From assembly GCF_910592395.1 (NCBI RefSeq), contig NC_088317.1:4652001-4716000 (forward strand): DNA of 64,000 nt, in the 5' to 3' direction. The notes under the pieces are model-generated. The model was not told the DNA's origin. It worked only from the letters and a program-made list of their open reading frames with translations, and did not search any database. This stretch comes from Lineus longissimus. Its lineage: Eukaryota; Nemertea; Pilidiophora; Heteronemertea; Lineidae. Positions 10,804 through 21,667 of this stretch are shown piece after piece; positions within the stretch are counted from its first letter, which is position 1, and the number at the start of each line of letters is the position of its first letter. A program made the translations under genes and the position numbers.

Positions 10804-11924
10804 CTACTCATGATCAGTGAGAGTATCTGCCCCACACTTTAGGGTTCATGAAATTATTGGCAACCACTTCCGACGAAAAGAACACTATTGCTCTTCGTTG
10901 CTACAAGCGCGATATTGATCGAGTGACCTTGTACATTTGTTCAATTTCTCATAATCAGCAGGAATATTTTAGTAATTTTGAATGCAATAGCCGTTCATTT
11001 AGTCGTACGAACCCATCAAGTGGAAGGGCTTCTCTAGATTTTAAGTCCATTTTGCGTTCAGGTGGTTTGTGTAAGTGAGAAGGTGGGGATTGGAAAGATG
11101 ATCTCAACATCCTGATTTACCGTCAGGTGTCACAAAGTACATGAAATGAAAAAGATACAATGTTCAGGACTATGATTTATAACAGTTTATTGATTTTTAA
11201 ACATTTTTGAATTTACATAAATATAAAAACAAGTTTATAGGTACATTGTGTCTTGTTTAAGGAATTAATACCGCACGAAATAATCAGTGGGTTGGTCCCG
11301 CTTTCGTCAAGGTATGATGCAGTCTGGTGTCCGGAACTACGGCGCCATCCGGAACTCCGGCGCTAGGTCACCAGTGAAGATGGGGATTCCCTAGTCCGAT
11401 TGACGGCGGCCGCGGTGTTCACGAATCTTTCAGGCCTCATGACACTACTTTTATTTGGACAATACCAATTATCGAGGGATTATTGTCTCATGTAAGTAGA
11501 TAATGAACGTTTGTGATGGTTATTTCCGTGTTTAATACGCACTTGGCGCGTAATTATCGATGGAATAAGAGTCTTTCAACTAATGGATCAAGAAATTTTG
11601 CCCTACGGACATTCTGTATGCTACAATACACTACCATACACATGATGCACTACGATACATTGTCATTATTACAGGCCTTCGCCTTTTCATTTTTCCATCG
11701 TCATTTGCCTCTTTCGGGTCCTCAAGTGTTCCTCTAACTTCACAGATACCATTTAAAAGGGAAAGATTGCGTCTGCAAATTCAAAATTTCATACCTACCA
11801 GCCCAAAACGAGGCTTAACGTTTTTTTCCATTAATGCATAATGATTACCAAAACTCTAACAATAACATTCATGCATTGTATACACCAGTATCGACTGACG
11901 ATATTTTTGCGTGCTTACGCAGGT
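10804..11924. other. Unique non-coding DNA, no gene seen
   Basis: AT-rich with short unsupported frames. A CGG-containing patch lies near 11338-11420. No repeats noticed. Confidence 0.4.
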
Positions 11925-11943
11925 GGGGGGGGGGGGGGGGGGG
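11925..11943. repeat. Poly-G tract (19 G)
   Basis: Nineteen consecutive G. Such tracts can form G-quadruplex structures and are error-prone in sequencing. Confidence 0.9.
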
Positions 11944-12213
11944 TTCTGGGTTCTAGCGTACACATGCATACAAGGGGAAAGCACTGAAAAAATTGGGAAA
12001 TTGGGCGGACAAAAAGTTTTTATAACACTTGCGTAAAAGTTGTTCTTTTCCAGTTTAATTAACGGTGATTCATCGTATCATGTTTAACAGGAAGAATCCA
12101 ATAAGGTTTTCTGATAACAATGTTTGAAGCACTTGTCTATTTTGTTTACAATAACCAATTAATTATCTTTCAAATTAAGTATTTCTCTTATTTCTTACAG
12201 GACGGATCTGAAT

Positions 12214-12330
12214 AGACTCTTAGAAATAACTTTTTTGGGCTTAGGAAAAACCTCACAGGGTTTTTCGGCGAACACAAATATACACCCCTTCGAGGTTTTT
12301 CAGAATCGATGTAATTTTTTCCCGGTGTTA
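12214..12330 (+). repeat. Family A foldback element, 3'-truncated copy
   Basis: Begins ACTCTTAGAAATAA and continues with GGGTTTTTCGGCGAACACAA, ATATACACCCCTTC and GAGGTTTTTCAGAATC, the left-arm order of the 107-343 copy. The matching right arm is not found, so the copy is truncated or strongly decayed. The small open frame at 12235-12417 overlies it and is not a gene. Confidence 0.7.
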
Positions 12331-14066
12331 GGGGATGATAATGAATTAAAGGCAGGCTACAGACGGGGACAAGGAGAACAGATTAAGTTGGACGTGGTCG
12401 CCGACGAGGTGACCTAGTCTACTATCTCCCCTTACATCAAAATTATTCACGTTTATACGAGGAACGTTTTTTTCAATAAGTCAAACCAAAACTCAATCGT
12501 TTTTGGTCAAACCAGTGTAGGTTTCTCGTACTGTGCGACCTATTGGACGGCTCCGTAGCACCCGGCTATAGTCCCCCCTTTCAGGACCCTGTCAGTAGGA
12601 CTGGCCATGGGTATCACCAGGCAGACTCAGTGGCCTAATAATAACTGCCAATTGGAACCCTAAACGACGGTTTTATTAGTGATATTTCATTCCAAAGCCT
12701 ACACAAACGTTAAATCCGACAATACGATACAATGTGCATAGGTTTCAAAAGACACATGATAAAATACCACATCTCTTGATAGTAAATGGAAATCCATTGC
12801 CTAAAAGGTGTCGACTTTCTACAGAAGGGAAGCACCAAATATAGTTTCCATTATGAAACGCACAATAAGTTGCATTTCAGTGAATGGTCGCAAAAAACTG
12901 ATTGTAAAGGAAAGAGTATACGGAGGGGCAGAGGTACCAGGAGCCTGCAGGAAATCAACAAGAAATGAATGACAAAAATGAAGCCAAAATCTTCGACATT
13001 GTACTAAGAAAGGAATGACGATACTACCAGGCGATCCAAACATTAAGATATCAAACTTTTGGTGGTGTTAGATTCTGTCTCGTAAGTGCAACTTTGACAT
13101 GATTTTGCTGCGTTCCTAATACAATATGATGTCGAGTGATGAGCGGTCCATTGTGTTAGCTTGGTCGGATTGAATAGCTATAGGTCCAGGATAGGCAGCG
13201 TGTAGGTGGCAGGTTCTTGATCATTGTCTCCAACATTGTCCAATACGCTACTCGCATACAACAACAATTGAAGGACGTTTTTCCTAGATGTAGTGACTAC
13301 GTCATTTTGTTGTAAATCTGCTGTAGCCGATTGTCCGGACGTACAATAGTAGTCTTTCATTATCTCGTCCTGAATAGACTATTACACCATGTACAATCAT
13401 ACAGCGTTCAGCAAATCAGCAACGATCCGTCTTAGGTGATACGGCAGCGTGAAAATCATCTTGAGTCCCAAGGTTTTGAGATAGCTAAGTCACTCAGAAT
13501 ACCTCCTTGTTCAGACGTAAAGGCAAGAGGGTCAGGTAATTTGTTTTTGAATTCGTGTGTTGTGAAACAAGAAAGCTTTTCTTCTCGTTTGTTGTAAAAG
13601 AAGCAGTTTAGAGCATTTATGGGTGTGGCCGCTGACAGCAGTGGCGCTGGTCCTGGGGCAGATTAAGGCTCAATGTTGATATCGCCCATCTATGGCGTAA
13701 CAAAACCAATGTTCTCATTCGGGAAAGCTTTTCATGTGTGTTTTCATCAGAACAAATTACAAAATCGTGTAAATCTTCCAATATATAACGATAATACCAT
13801 TCAATATTCACGGAATAATCCAGTACATGACGTCTCGCTCGAATCCAATGATACCAAGAAGAAAAGCTCCCAACATTAAATTCCTCGCAAATGTTCGCGT
13901 ATTATACTCGTACTGAATACCTCTTGCAAATCGAATGAGGTCGGTCAATAGGACCCATTCTCCGGGCTGCTTTTCATTTCGATTGCCTCGTCGTATATCA
14001 CAGCTACTATTCAGATATCTCTAACGTATCTATAGGCCTTCACATAGGGAAATGATGCATGCGCGT
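12331..14066. other. Unique non-coding DNA, no gene seen
   Basis: Short contradictory frames only. A GC-richer patch at about 12530-12670 is unexplained. Confidence 0.4.
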
Positions 14067-14116
14067 ATAATGCATTCATTGCAAGGATAATGCATTCATT
14101 GCACACATAATGCATT
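14067..14116 (+). repeat. Short tandem repeat, 20-bp unit, 2.5 copies
   Basis: ATAATGCATTCATTGCA starts at 14067 and 14087, and a partial unit starts at 14107. Each unit contains TAATGCAT, a POU/homeodomain-like motif. It may be a minisatellite seed or a homotypic binding-site cluster. Confidence 0.8.
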
Positions 14117-15295
14117 CAGACGTGCATCACTTCTACAAGGGACTGAATGACTTGAATGAGTTAAACAGCAAAATATCTCAGTCGATATGAAGTTATTGAA
14201 AACTATAATGGTTTCGCACACAACACGATATCATAAAGTAAAAATGATCTGCACAATTGGTATTTTCCAGTTGTGTTTATATGTTTCTAGGATATGCAAT
14301 TTCTGTGCATTTCGTCTGTGTGATTCAAAGATAAGTGCTAAAAGAGGATGTAAATTCATCATAGGAATACTGGTATGCAGGTTACCAAATGAATGTGGAT
14401 TACATAACAGCCATGGAATTAATGAAAACCAGGACTAAGGACCCCAGAACGAGGTAGGTGACCCTATAAGTTCTCGACGGTGAACTTGTGCTTCTTGGCT
14501 AACAGGATGGCGTGACTGTCGCGTTGTGACATCATGGTGGACCCGACAATAGTTCCTGCCGCACGGACTTTTTAAAGGCCGTGGCTTAGGTAAGGATTTA
14601 GTTATGCGAAACAAAGTTTCATATTGGTGTGTCTCCCATAACCAAAACGTCATACTGCACACATCAATTTGTGAAAGCCTTAGGAAACACTGTCTTTACA
14701 TTTTGTGTGTCACCTCAAACGACATACACGATATTCAGAAATTTTTCGCGGAACGCATTCCCGAACAAATATTAGGGGCGCGAACATTTTAAGTTTACCG
14801 ACTAGCCCTATTAACCCTCAAGAGACAGGACATGTATATAGCTTTAAACTCGTATCAAGAAATCGACGAATGCTAACTTCGCTATATAGCAATTAGAGAT
14901 GCAATCAGAGAGAGCTGTTTTATAAGATTTGTAGAGAACAAAAGGACTGGATGATGTGCAAGACGAGGTAAAGGCGAACGGCTAGCTTTGAACCATTGTG
15001 TCCCATTGAAATTGGACAGCAAAAGGCACACGCTTATAAATAATACTCTATTCTTTCACTTTCTCATTAACGATGCTTAGATGACTCTTTGGTGGATGGA
15101 GTTTTCTTAGGATACACGCCAGTCTTTTCTATGGTTCTTTAGCTTCTTTGAATATCTCTGCTGGCTCTCGATCTGAGCAACTAACGAGCGATGGAGATTC
15201 GTGTTGATGATAGATGCATAATTATGATGATGTGATGTTGAAAGAGGGTTCTTTTGAATGATTTTCATCCGTCCATTCTATGTATGAATGTCATG
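14117..15295. other. Unique non-coding DNA, no gene seen
   Basis: Short unsupported frames on both strands and no repeats noticed. Confidence 0.4.
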
Positions 15296-15860
15296 TGAAT
15301 TCTAGTTACACAACTGACTTTGAAATATGACACCCTCCTTGATTTTAAAATGTCAGCAACAACTGACTTCGAGTTTTGACACTTGAAGCTATTTCTAGTT
15401 ACACAACTGACCTTCAGTTGTGACATCTCGCTTGATTTTAATGTCAGTAACAACTGATTCCGAATGTTGACACTTCATTTGAATCTATTTCTAGTTACAC
15501 AACTAACTTCGAATTATGACAAATCACTTGATTTTTATAGTGTCAGTAACTGAACAACTGACTTCGAGTTTTGACACTTGAAGCTATTTCTTAGTGTTAC
15601 ACAACTGACTTTCAGTTGTGACAACTCGCTTGATTTTAATGTCAGTAACAACTGATTCCGAATGTTGACACTTCATTTGAATCTATTTCTAGTTACACAA
15701 CTAACTTCGAATTATGACAAATCACTTGATTTTTATAGTGTCAGTAACTGAACAACTGATTTCGAATTTTGACACTTTATTTGAATATATTGTCTATTGT
15801 CAGTAACGCTATATGACTTCGAATTCTGACCATTCCTTTGAATTGAATATCAGTAATTAA
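15296..15860 (+). repeat. Minisatellite with higher-order structure (about 49-bp subunits in a 195-198-bp unit)
   Basis: The subunits share ACAACTGACTTCGAGTTTTG- or CAACTGATTCCGAATGTTG-like starts and TGACAC..TTTGAATCTATTTC-like ends. The large unit begins at 15359, 15554 and 15752 (spacings 195 and 198). It is nearly identical in the first two copies, apart from a 3-base insertion in the second that accounts for the longer spacing. Flanking subunits are more diverged, as expected when an array is homogenised from its centre. Confidence 0.85.
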
Positions 15861-16104
15861 TGCGGTTGTTACATATTTTGAATTGTTTATTCGTAGGCTG
15901 ACATTTGTACCGAGCCCGTTCTAAACAGCATACGACATAGTATTTGTTGCAGATGACGAGATCTCCATCTGCCGATCAGCTATCAAACTGAACTCTCAAC
16001 CGCATTAGCGCCAATCTCCGTCATCGCACAATCGCCATCTGCGAATAGTAGAAGACACCGCGCAGCCTGACCCGTTCGCGAATCATACAACCGTGCCATC
16101 TGCT

Positions 16105-16130
16105 AAGAGCGAATGACACGATTCGCTCTT
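16105..16130. repeat. Perfect hairpin, 10-bp arms, 6-base loop
   Basis: AAGAGCGAAT (16105-16114), loop GACACG, then ATTCGCTCTT (16121-16130). It lies between two minisatellites. Upstream, CCATCTGC occurs three times between about 15970 and 16100, giving E-box-like CATCTG cores. A function is not evident. Confidence 0.85.
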
Positions 16131-16224
16131 CGTGATATTTTGCGGGGTAACATTCAGTTCTTTGCATTCTCGCCAGGATTGTTCCGAGGATGGGGAATGT
16201 AGCTTGTAAAGCAGTCGCGCATAT

Positions 16225-16967
16225 TGTTGGTCTCTGTCTTGTTGATACGTTGAACGAATCTGCAGTAGGCCTATTTCATTTTGTATCTTTGTCGTGACTG
16301 TTACGTTGAACGAATCTGTAGTAGGCCTTTTTCATTCTATATCTTGGCTGATATTAAACGAATCTGCAGTAGGCCTATTTCATTTTGTATCTTTGTCTTG
16401 ACTGATATTTTGAACGAATCTGTAGTAGGCCTATTTCATTCTGTATCTTGGCTGATATTAAACGAATCTGCAGTAGGCCTTTTTCATTCTGTATCTTTGT
16501 CGTGGTTGACACTATGAACGAATCTGTAGCAGGCCTTTTTCATTCTGTATCTTTGTCGTTGTTGACACTATGAACGAATCTGTAGAAGATCTTTTCATTC
16601 TGTATCTTTGTCGTTGTTGACACTATGAACGAATCTGTAGAAGATCTTTTCATTCTGTATCTTTGTCGTTGTTGACACTATGAACGAAAATGTAGAAGAT
16701 CTTTTCATTCTGTATCTTTGTCGTTGTTGATACTATGAACGAATCTGTAGAAGACCTTTTTCATTCTGTATCTTTGTCGTGACTGATACTTTGAAAGAAT
16801 CTGCGGTAGGCCTATTTCATTCTGTTTCTTTGTCTTGGTTCATACTTTGAACGAATCTGTAGCAGGCCAATTTCATTCTGTATGCTTTGGACGAATCTAT
16901 ATTCGGCTTATATTCAATTCTGTAGCTTTTCCCTGGCTGATACTTTGAATGAATATATAGTAGACCG
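16225..16967 (+). repeat. Minisatellite, about 56-bp unit, 14 copies
   Basis: The unit carries GAACGAATCTGTAGTAGGCC, TTTCATTCTGTATCTTTGTC and a TGATACT-like end. Starts at 16252, 16308, 16356, 16412, 16460, 16516, 16572, 16627, 16682, 16737, 16793, 16849, 16890 and 16947. From 16308 to 16516 the spacing alternates 48 and 56, giving a 104-bp dimer. The middle copies share an AGAAGATC variant and are about 55 bp. The 78-codon plus frame at 16281-16517 is a by-product. Confidence 0.9.
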
Positions 16968-17376
16968 AGAGAGCTGCTCTTTGTGTTGATTCCTTCCTGA
17001 TCGCTGGTTGTTGAATATATGATCATCTCGTGCTAATGATAATCGATAGAAAAGTCCCACAATAGCTTAGTTCAAGCGATATTTTATGGGCGGCGCCACG
17101 TATATTGATCCAGACTGGTTACAAGCTTCTCAATTTGTTTGACTAGCTATCGTTTGTAGAATTTTAGTGTTTAATAGAGGTAGTCAAAGATAGTATCAAT
17201 AGTCCAGGATAGATCGACCCAATGTTTTTTTGGACTTGGTGCGGGCTTTTGGTTGCCCTTGCATAGAATCAAGATAATATGGCACCTCCATTTTACGTCT
17301 CATTTGAATGCAAATAATTTTATTCCCTTGGAAGGCACACAAATTCATCCAGAAACACAATCGTGCGATCTTCTCT
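16968..17376. other. Unique non-coding DNA, nothing recognised
   Basis: No supported feature. Confidence 0.4.
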
Positions 17377-17440
17377 GGATCGAACCCGTGCCCTCTTGCC
17401 TGCTGGCCATCTGTGGAGAAAACTAGGCCATGAGACTGTT
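17370..17440 (-). repeat. Possible tRNA-like relic (SINE head?)
   Basis: On the minus strand TGGCCTAGTT (from 17430) resembles a pol III A box. GGGTTCGATCC (17387-17377) matches the B-box consensus about 34 bases downstream, normal tRNA spacing. The predicted acceptor and T stems pair poorly, so this is not an intact tRNA. It may be a decayed tRNA-derived element or chance. Confidence 0.2.
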
Positions 17441-19214
17441 CATGGGGAAACGCAGAACGTGTACGATTTGCAAAAAGTATCTTTTATGACCTTCCTTATC
17501 CTCGCCAGTTAAGTAGTCTACTTCGTTCAAAACCAATTACTTAATTCTTCATATTGTGCTCTTCACTTCCTCAGTGCGCAAGGGAATGTAAATGATTCCC
17601 TCACCGTTCTCCAGCAAGGGTCGTGGGACCTTGTCCCTTGCCAGGGGCCTTGTCATGAAACATTAACCGTGACCGGTCACTCAGCATGGACCATGCCCGC
17701 AATTAAGAGGTCCTCTCGCGGGCTATACAGTCATATCGGCGAGTGGTGGGAGGTATGAGTCCGAGGGTTAGATATCTTATTAAAGTTGGTCAAGTGGAAG
17801 GGACTTGTAATGAGAATGCAACGAGTAACAGCGTGATTCTAAACGGCTTCTCGTTCTCACGTTGAAGCAACTTCAGGTTTTTTTTTGTTGACAATTTTAT
17901 TGGGAGGGCAAGAACTTAACCGGCAATGCTAACGCTGATGATAGAATGTCACTATGTGAAAAGTATGCTACATACATGTAACAAAATGATTTCAAATCAG
18001 TCCTCGCCCTTAAGTTTGTATATCCTACTTTTGGTGATGGCAATAGAGAGCGCGCGTCAGAATTCTTACGGCAAGATCAACCTTCGTTCTTTGAATACAT
18101 GAGGAGTGGTCAATTTTTTTCGTCACTGTCAAGGCAAACTAAACACGTTCAAGTGCTTTGCACTTTGGCTGCATCACTTCCATAAAATCGCGAACACAGC
18201 ATAGGTAATACAGGTATGATAATCTTCTCAGTTTGGCCGTTACTCAATGATGAGAACATATTTCACTATCTTTCTTTCTTTCAAGGTGGATTCAAAAGAA
18301 GCTATTCTTTCATGGCCTTGCATGATACCACACAATAGCAGATTACCTGGTCGTTCATTCGTTTACAGCATCACCTCTCCAAGGAGCGCTGTCGTCTGCT
18401 CAGAGTGACAGGACGCAGACGTTCTGACGCACCTTGCGGGTGAATGTATCATTCCTTGACTTCTTAACAGGATTTAAACAAACTGGTGTCCAATTGCGGC
18501 ATCAATCTATCTCCAATAACAGCGTAGTTGACATGGGGCATCGGGTGATCGTAGCTCCCAGGTTAATGCCACGGTCTCGGAGGAATCGGTGCGAGGTCAG
18601 CCACCCGATCTCTCCAGACGATATCAGCGTCTGGGGGTGACTCTGACACACACTCGATCCCAAACTGTATCCCCAAACTCAAACTTCTTCCGCCTCCCGG
18701 CGCAGGAGAGGCGATATTTCCGCCTCCGAATCTAGGAGAACTCCTGGAGCGGATGCGTCGACCGCCCGGCGCATTGTACAGCGAAAATGTGTTAAAATAA
18801 TGACATTGTGTTGATTTCCCGTGGGCTGTCTTGTCATCTAAGCTTGTCATTAGCAAGAGTAATCCCAACCATCTCCGCCACGAAGGCGACGAATCGAAGT
18901 CCTCGGCAACTGACAGATCCGAGGGAAATAGTATTTTAATACTTTAATGGTGTGATACTTTCCATTGTTTGACTGTTGGGATCGGAGTAATTAGTTCGCC
19001 TGTTGTGGCTATTTGGCGCAATTAGATGCCTCAGTATGACAAGAAGCAGAGACAACCTAGGATAGTCACAGGAGCTTATATTGAGAGGATTCAACATGGA
19101 CATCGCGCCTAGTAGTTCTAAGGCAAACCAGACTTACTAAAAGAACCTCTTACCAAACGTTGTGAAAACATTGAATTTTATCAAAATAAATTGGCTAAGA
19201 TTGTTTTTCCTTTC
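17441..19214. other. Unique non-coding DNA, no gene seen
   Basis: Contains one 101-codon minus frame (18563-18868) in locally GC-rich sequence with no recognised domain, overlapped by a plus frame. No repeats noticed. Confidence 0.4.
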
Positions 19215-19400
19215 CTCTACTTTCAGGTAAGAGTCTTGAGTTGGATCATGGCGATCATGGTAATGTGCCCTATTTCTTGATCTCTAATTGAGGCTAGTCA
19301 GGGACGTATTTAGCGGAAGGGGGGGGGGGGGCAGGGGCAACTGCCGAAGGGTGTTTTCCCTCTTCTCTCTTTTCAGGTAAGAGTCTTGAATTGGATCTGA
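19215..19400 (+). promoter_or_regulatory. Paired CAG|GTAAG recursive-splice-like sites in a direct repeat
   Basis: TTTCAGGTAAGAGTCTTGAG followed by TTGGATC starts at 19221. A copy differing at about one base starts at 19371, 150 bases downstream. Each is preceded by a pyrimidine-rich tract and joins an acceptor (TTTCAG) directly to a donor (GTAAGAG), the layout of recursive splice sites in long introns. The alternative is a small duplicated repeat that happens to include this motif. Confidence 0.25.
19319..19331. repeat. Poly-G tract (13 G)
   Basis: Thirteen G following GTATTTAGCGGAA and followed by CAGGGGCAACTGCC. The flanking wording resembles edges of transposable elements in other animal genomes, but I cannot place it. 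Confidence 0.85.
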
Positions 19401-19414
19401 AGAGTGATGTTCTG

Positions 19415-19429
19415 CCCCCCCCCCCCCCC
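19415..19429. repeat. Poly-C tract (15 C)
   Basis: Fifteen C, about 85 bases after the 13-base G tract. The two could pair, making the interval between them a possible inverted unit. Confidence 0.85.
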
Positions 19430-19939
19430 AGAGGACCAGCATGTCGGCCAAAACAGAGGTTCTGGGCGAAATGACAGTACCACTTGAGCGATGTTTGGTA
19501 AGATTAACATCATCAACAGTGAAGTATTCCTATTATAGATGAAATCCACGATTTTGGCGGTGATACAGTAAAAGTAGTGGAGAAATGGTTTGTTAGTGAT
19601 ACTACTGATGACAAGACAGACGTCACTCTTAGTTATGGCATAGTCGTAATTTCATGTTATCCTCGTCTATCCGAAAACCTAATGATACATTTTCTTGCGT
19701 GAAAAGGGTCTTTTCCCAAAGACATAGATATGAGAAACGACTTGATACTTTCTAAACAAAAAATGGCAGTGTCTACTGATCTTCCGTATGACATAATGAT
19801 AACGAGTTGTTCGTGGCTGGCGTGAGGTACGTGTCGCCGCGGCTTCGACCACGGCGAGGACAGAAAGGGTCAAAGCGACTCTAATCAAAGTCGGTGACAT
19901 CTCTGACACTTGCTAATGAATCGCACGGCTTTAATGCAC
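19430..19939. other. Unique non-coding DNA, no gene seen
   Basis: No supported feature. Confidence 0.4.
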
Positions 19940-20260
19940 GCAATTACCTCTGTTTTATAAAGAGACCAGGATTGGCGAGATTAAGACGGCGCGTGTCTTT
20001 GAAGCTGGCAGGATGAGCCGGCGAATCAGTGTTGCTCCGTATGTGCTGTTACCACGATAGGCTGATACCAATTAAAACCAACCAGGGTATAGGAGAGCTG
20101 CGAAGCTCGCAAACGCCGCGTCCGCAATCGACAACACGGCTCTAATTAATCGTATAAGAAACAGAATAACAGCCCCGGGCCAAATGGCATCGCCATGATA
20201 GCTCCGCGGCAAATTCTGATTAATATGACTATTTGCGACACCTGACTACAATGGCGGGAA
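19940..20260. promoter_or_regulatory. Candidate cis-regulatory block 1
   Basis: A non-repetitive, CpG-richer block with several homeodomain-type cores (CCAATTAAAACC, CTCTAATTAATCG, CTGATTAAT), AGATTAAG, and ACAATGG at its end. No open frame explains the composition. Called from texture only; conservation data would decide it. Confidence 0.2.
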
Positions 20261-21524
20261 GGAGTCCTTTCTCTTCGGCTTTGTCTCCATCACGAACTAA
20301 CACAAGTTGGACAAAAGTATTTGGTAAAAACTTAACCAAGAACTGCGAATTATCACACTAATTGAGAGCAATATCTCCAATTGAGGTTTTGACGGCTTTC
20401 TTTGCTAGACGAAGAAAGTTTTGTAGGGTTTCTCCAGAGCAAGTTGCAGGCTCAGCCAATAGGAATTTTGTGTGCCATGTTGATTGCGTTCCATTCACAT
20501 GTTGTCTATTTCGTCTGTAACCGTCTATCTGAACCGAGACACGGATACGGCGCTTCAAACGATCCACCGACTGCGAACAGCGTACTGCCGCCCAGACCAA
20601 CCCCTTCAAGGTGTACGAGGATCTTCTCAGAAGACTATAGCTTATAAAACTGGTTTATAACATTCAGAGTCTTTGGGCAGGTGGTCGTTTGTCTATTTGA
20701 AGACTTAAAAGTGAAATTACCTCTATGAGATCAAAATTATTGTCCTTTATAGATGGTGTTCTTTTTAGAAAGGTGTCCGCTAAGGGAAGTTTCACTACTT
20801 GGATAATGTATTAGTATTTAGACAAGTGACATCAGAAATGTTTTATCTCAAAAATCCCTCTGACATAAAGTGTGTCGAAAAAAGTCCGTTCCATACCCGG
20901 GGTCGGTTTCATGCCATCAGTCTCAATCCGCTCAGCTAAATCCACATTAAGCGTGCAGAACTGAGGACTAGTGTGATAAGTTTGATTGAATTAATCTGCT
21001 GAACTAGTCGGCATTAGGACGATTGAATCTTAAAATAACTAGCTCTGACAGAGAAAAGGAGGTAACGAGATGGCTTGATTAAAGAAGGCCATTTCGTGAT
21101 TGGTTTCACACATCCTCGCTCCTAGCAGTTGAGCATGCAATTTAATTGTACAAGGGTGTCTTTTATGGTTTGAGGACGAGCATGTGAATGTGCCAATTGC
21201 CGCCATGTTTGGTAATGGATTGTGGGATACTTCTACGCCATGAATCTTCGAACAGAAGAAATTTATGATCAGTCAATAATTTCATGATTAGCACTGGCTT
21301 TAAACACCTTTTACAGAAGTATAGTGATGCTTTCACTCATTATGCAAGAAGCATGAACTTCATAGTCATTTCTAGCCTTGAAATGAAATTTAAGGCTTTC
21401 CAATTCTATAGATACGCATTACATATGCATTTGAACAATGCTATTGTGAAGACCGATAGGCCTTAGAACCACCATTACGGTTTTCAGCCCCTCGCAGTCA
21501 AAGGAAGTCAGGCGTAGCCAATGA
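20261..21524. other. Unique non-coding DNA, no gene seen
   Basis: Opposed frames at 20358-20609 minus and 20402-20647 plus overlap and cannot both be real; neither has a recognisable domain. No repeats noticed. Confidence 0.4.
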
Positions 21525-21667
21525 GACGTGGTCTATTGTCTTAAACAACGCCAGCTCGCACCTAGGCCTTAATAACCATTGTTCGACTGTCTTATCAATG
21601 GGTTATCAGGGAAAATCTTCGTTACATCGACTCCCACCGAACCGCTTCCATGGTGGTCGATAGCAAG
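21525..21667 (-). repeat. Dispersed family B element, copy 2 (inverted)
   Basis: Reads GGTCTATTGTCTTAAAC, CCAGCTCGCACCTAGGCC, ACCATTGTTCGACTGTCTTA, TCAATGGGTTATCAGGG, ACATCGACTCCC, CATGGTGGTCGA. This is the reverse order of the landmarks in the 5735 copy. Confidence 0.75.

Noticed and set aside
17370-17440. Functional tRNA gene on the minus strand
   Set aside because: A- and B-box-like words have the right spacing, but the acceptor and T stems do not pair; kept only as a possible relic.
19319-19429. Transposon ends marked by poly-G and poly-C tracts
   Set aside because: The two tracts could pair, but I found no target duplication or second copy; homopolymers alone are not evidence.
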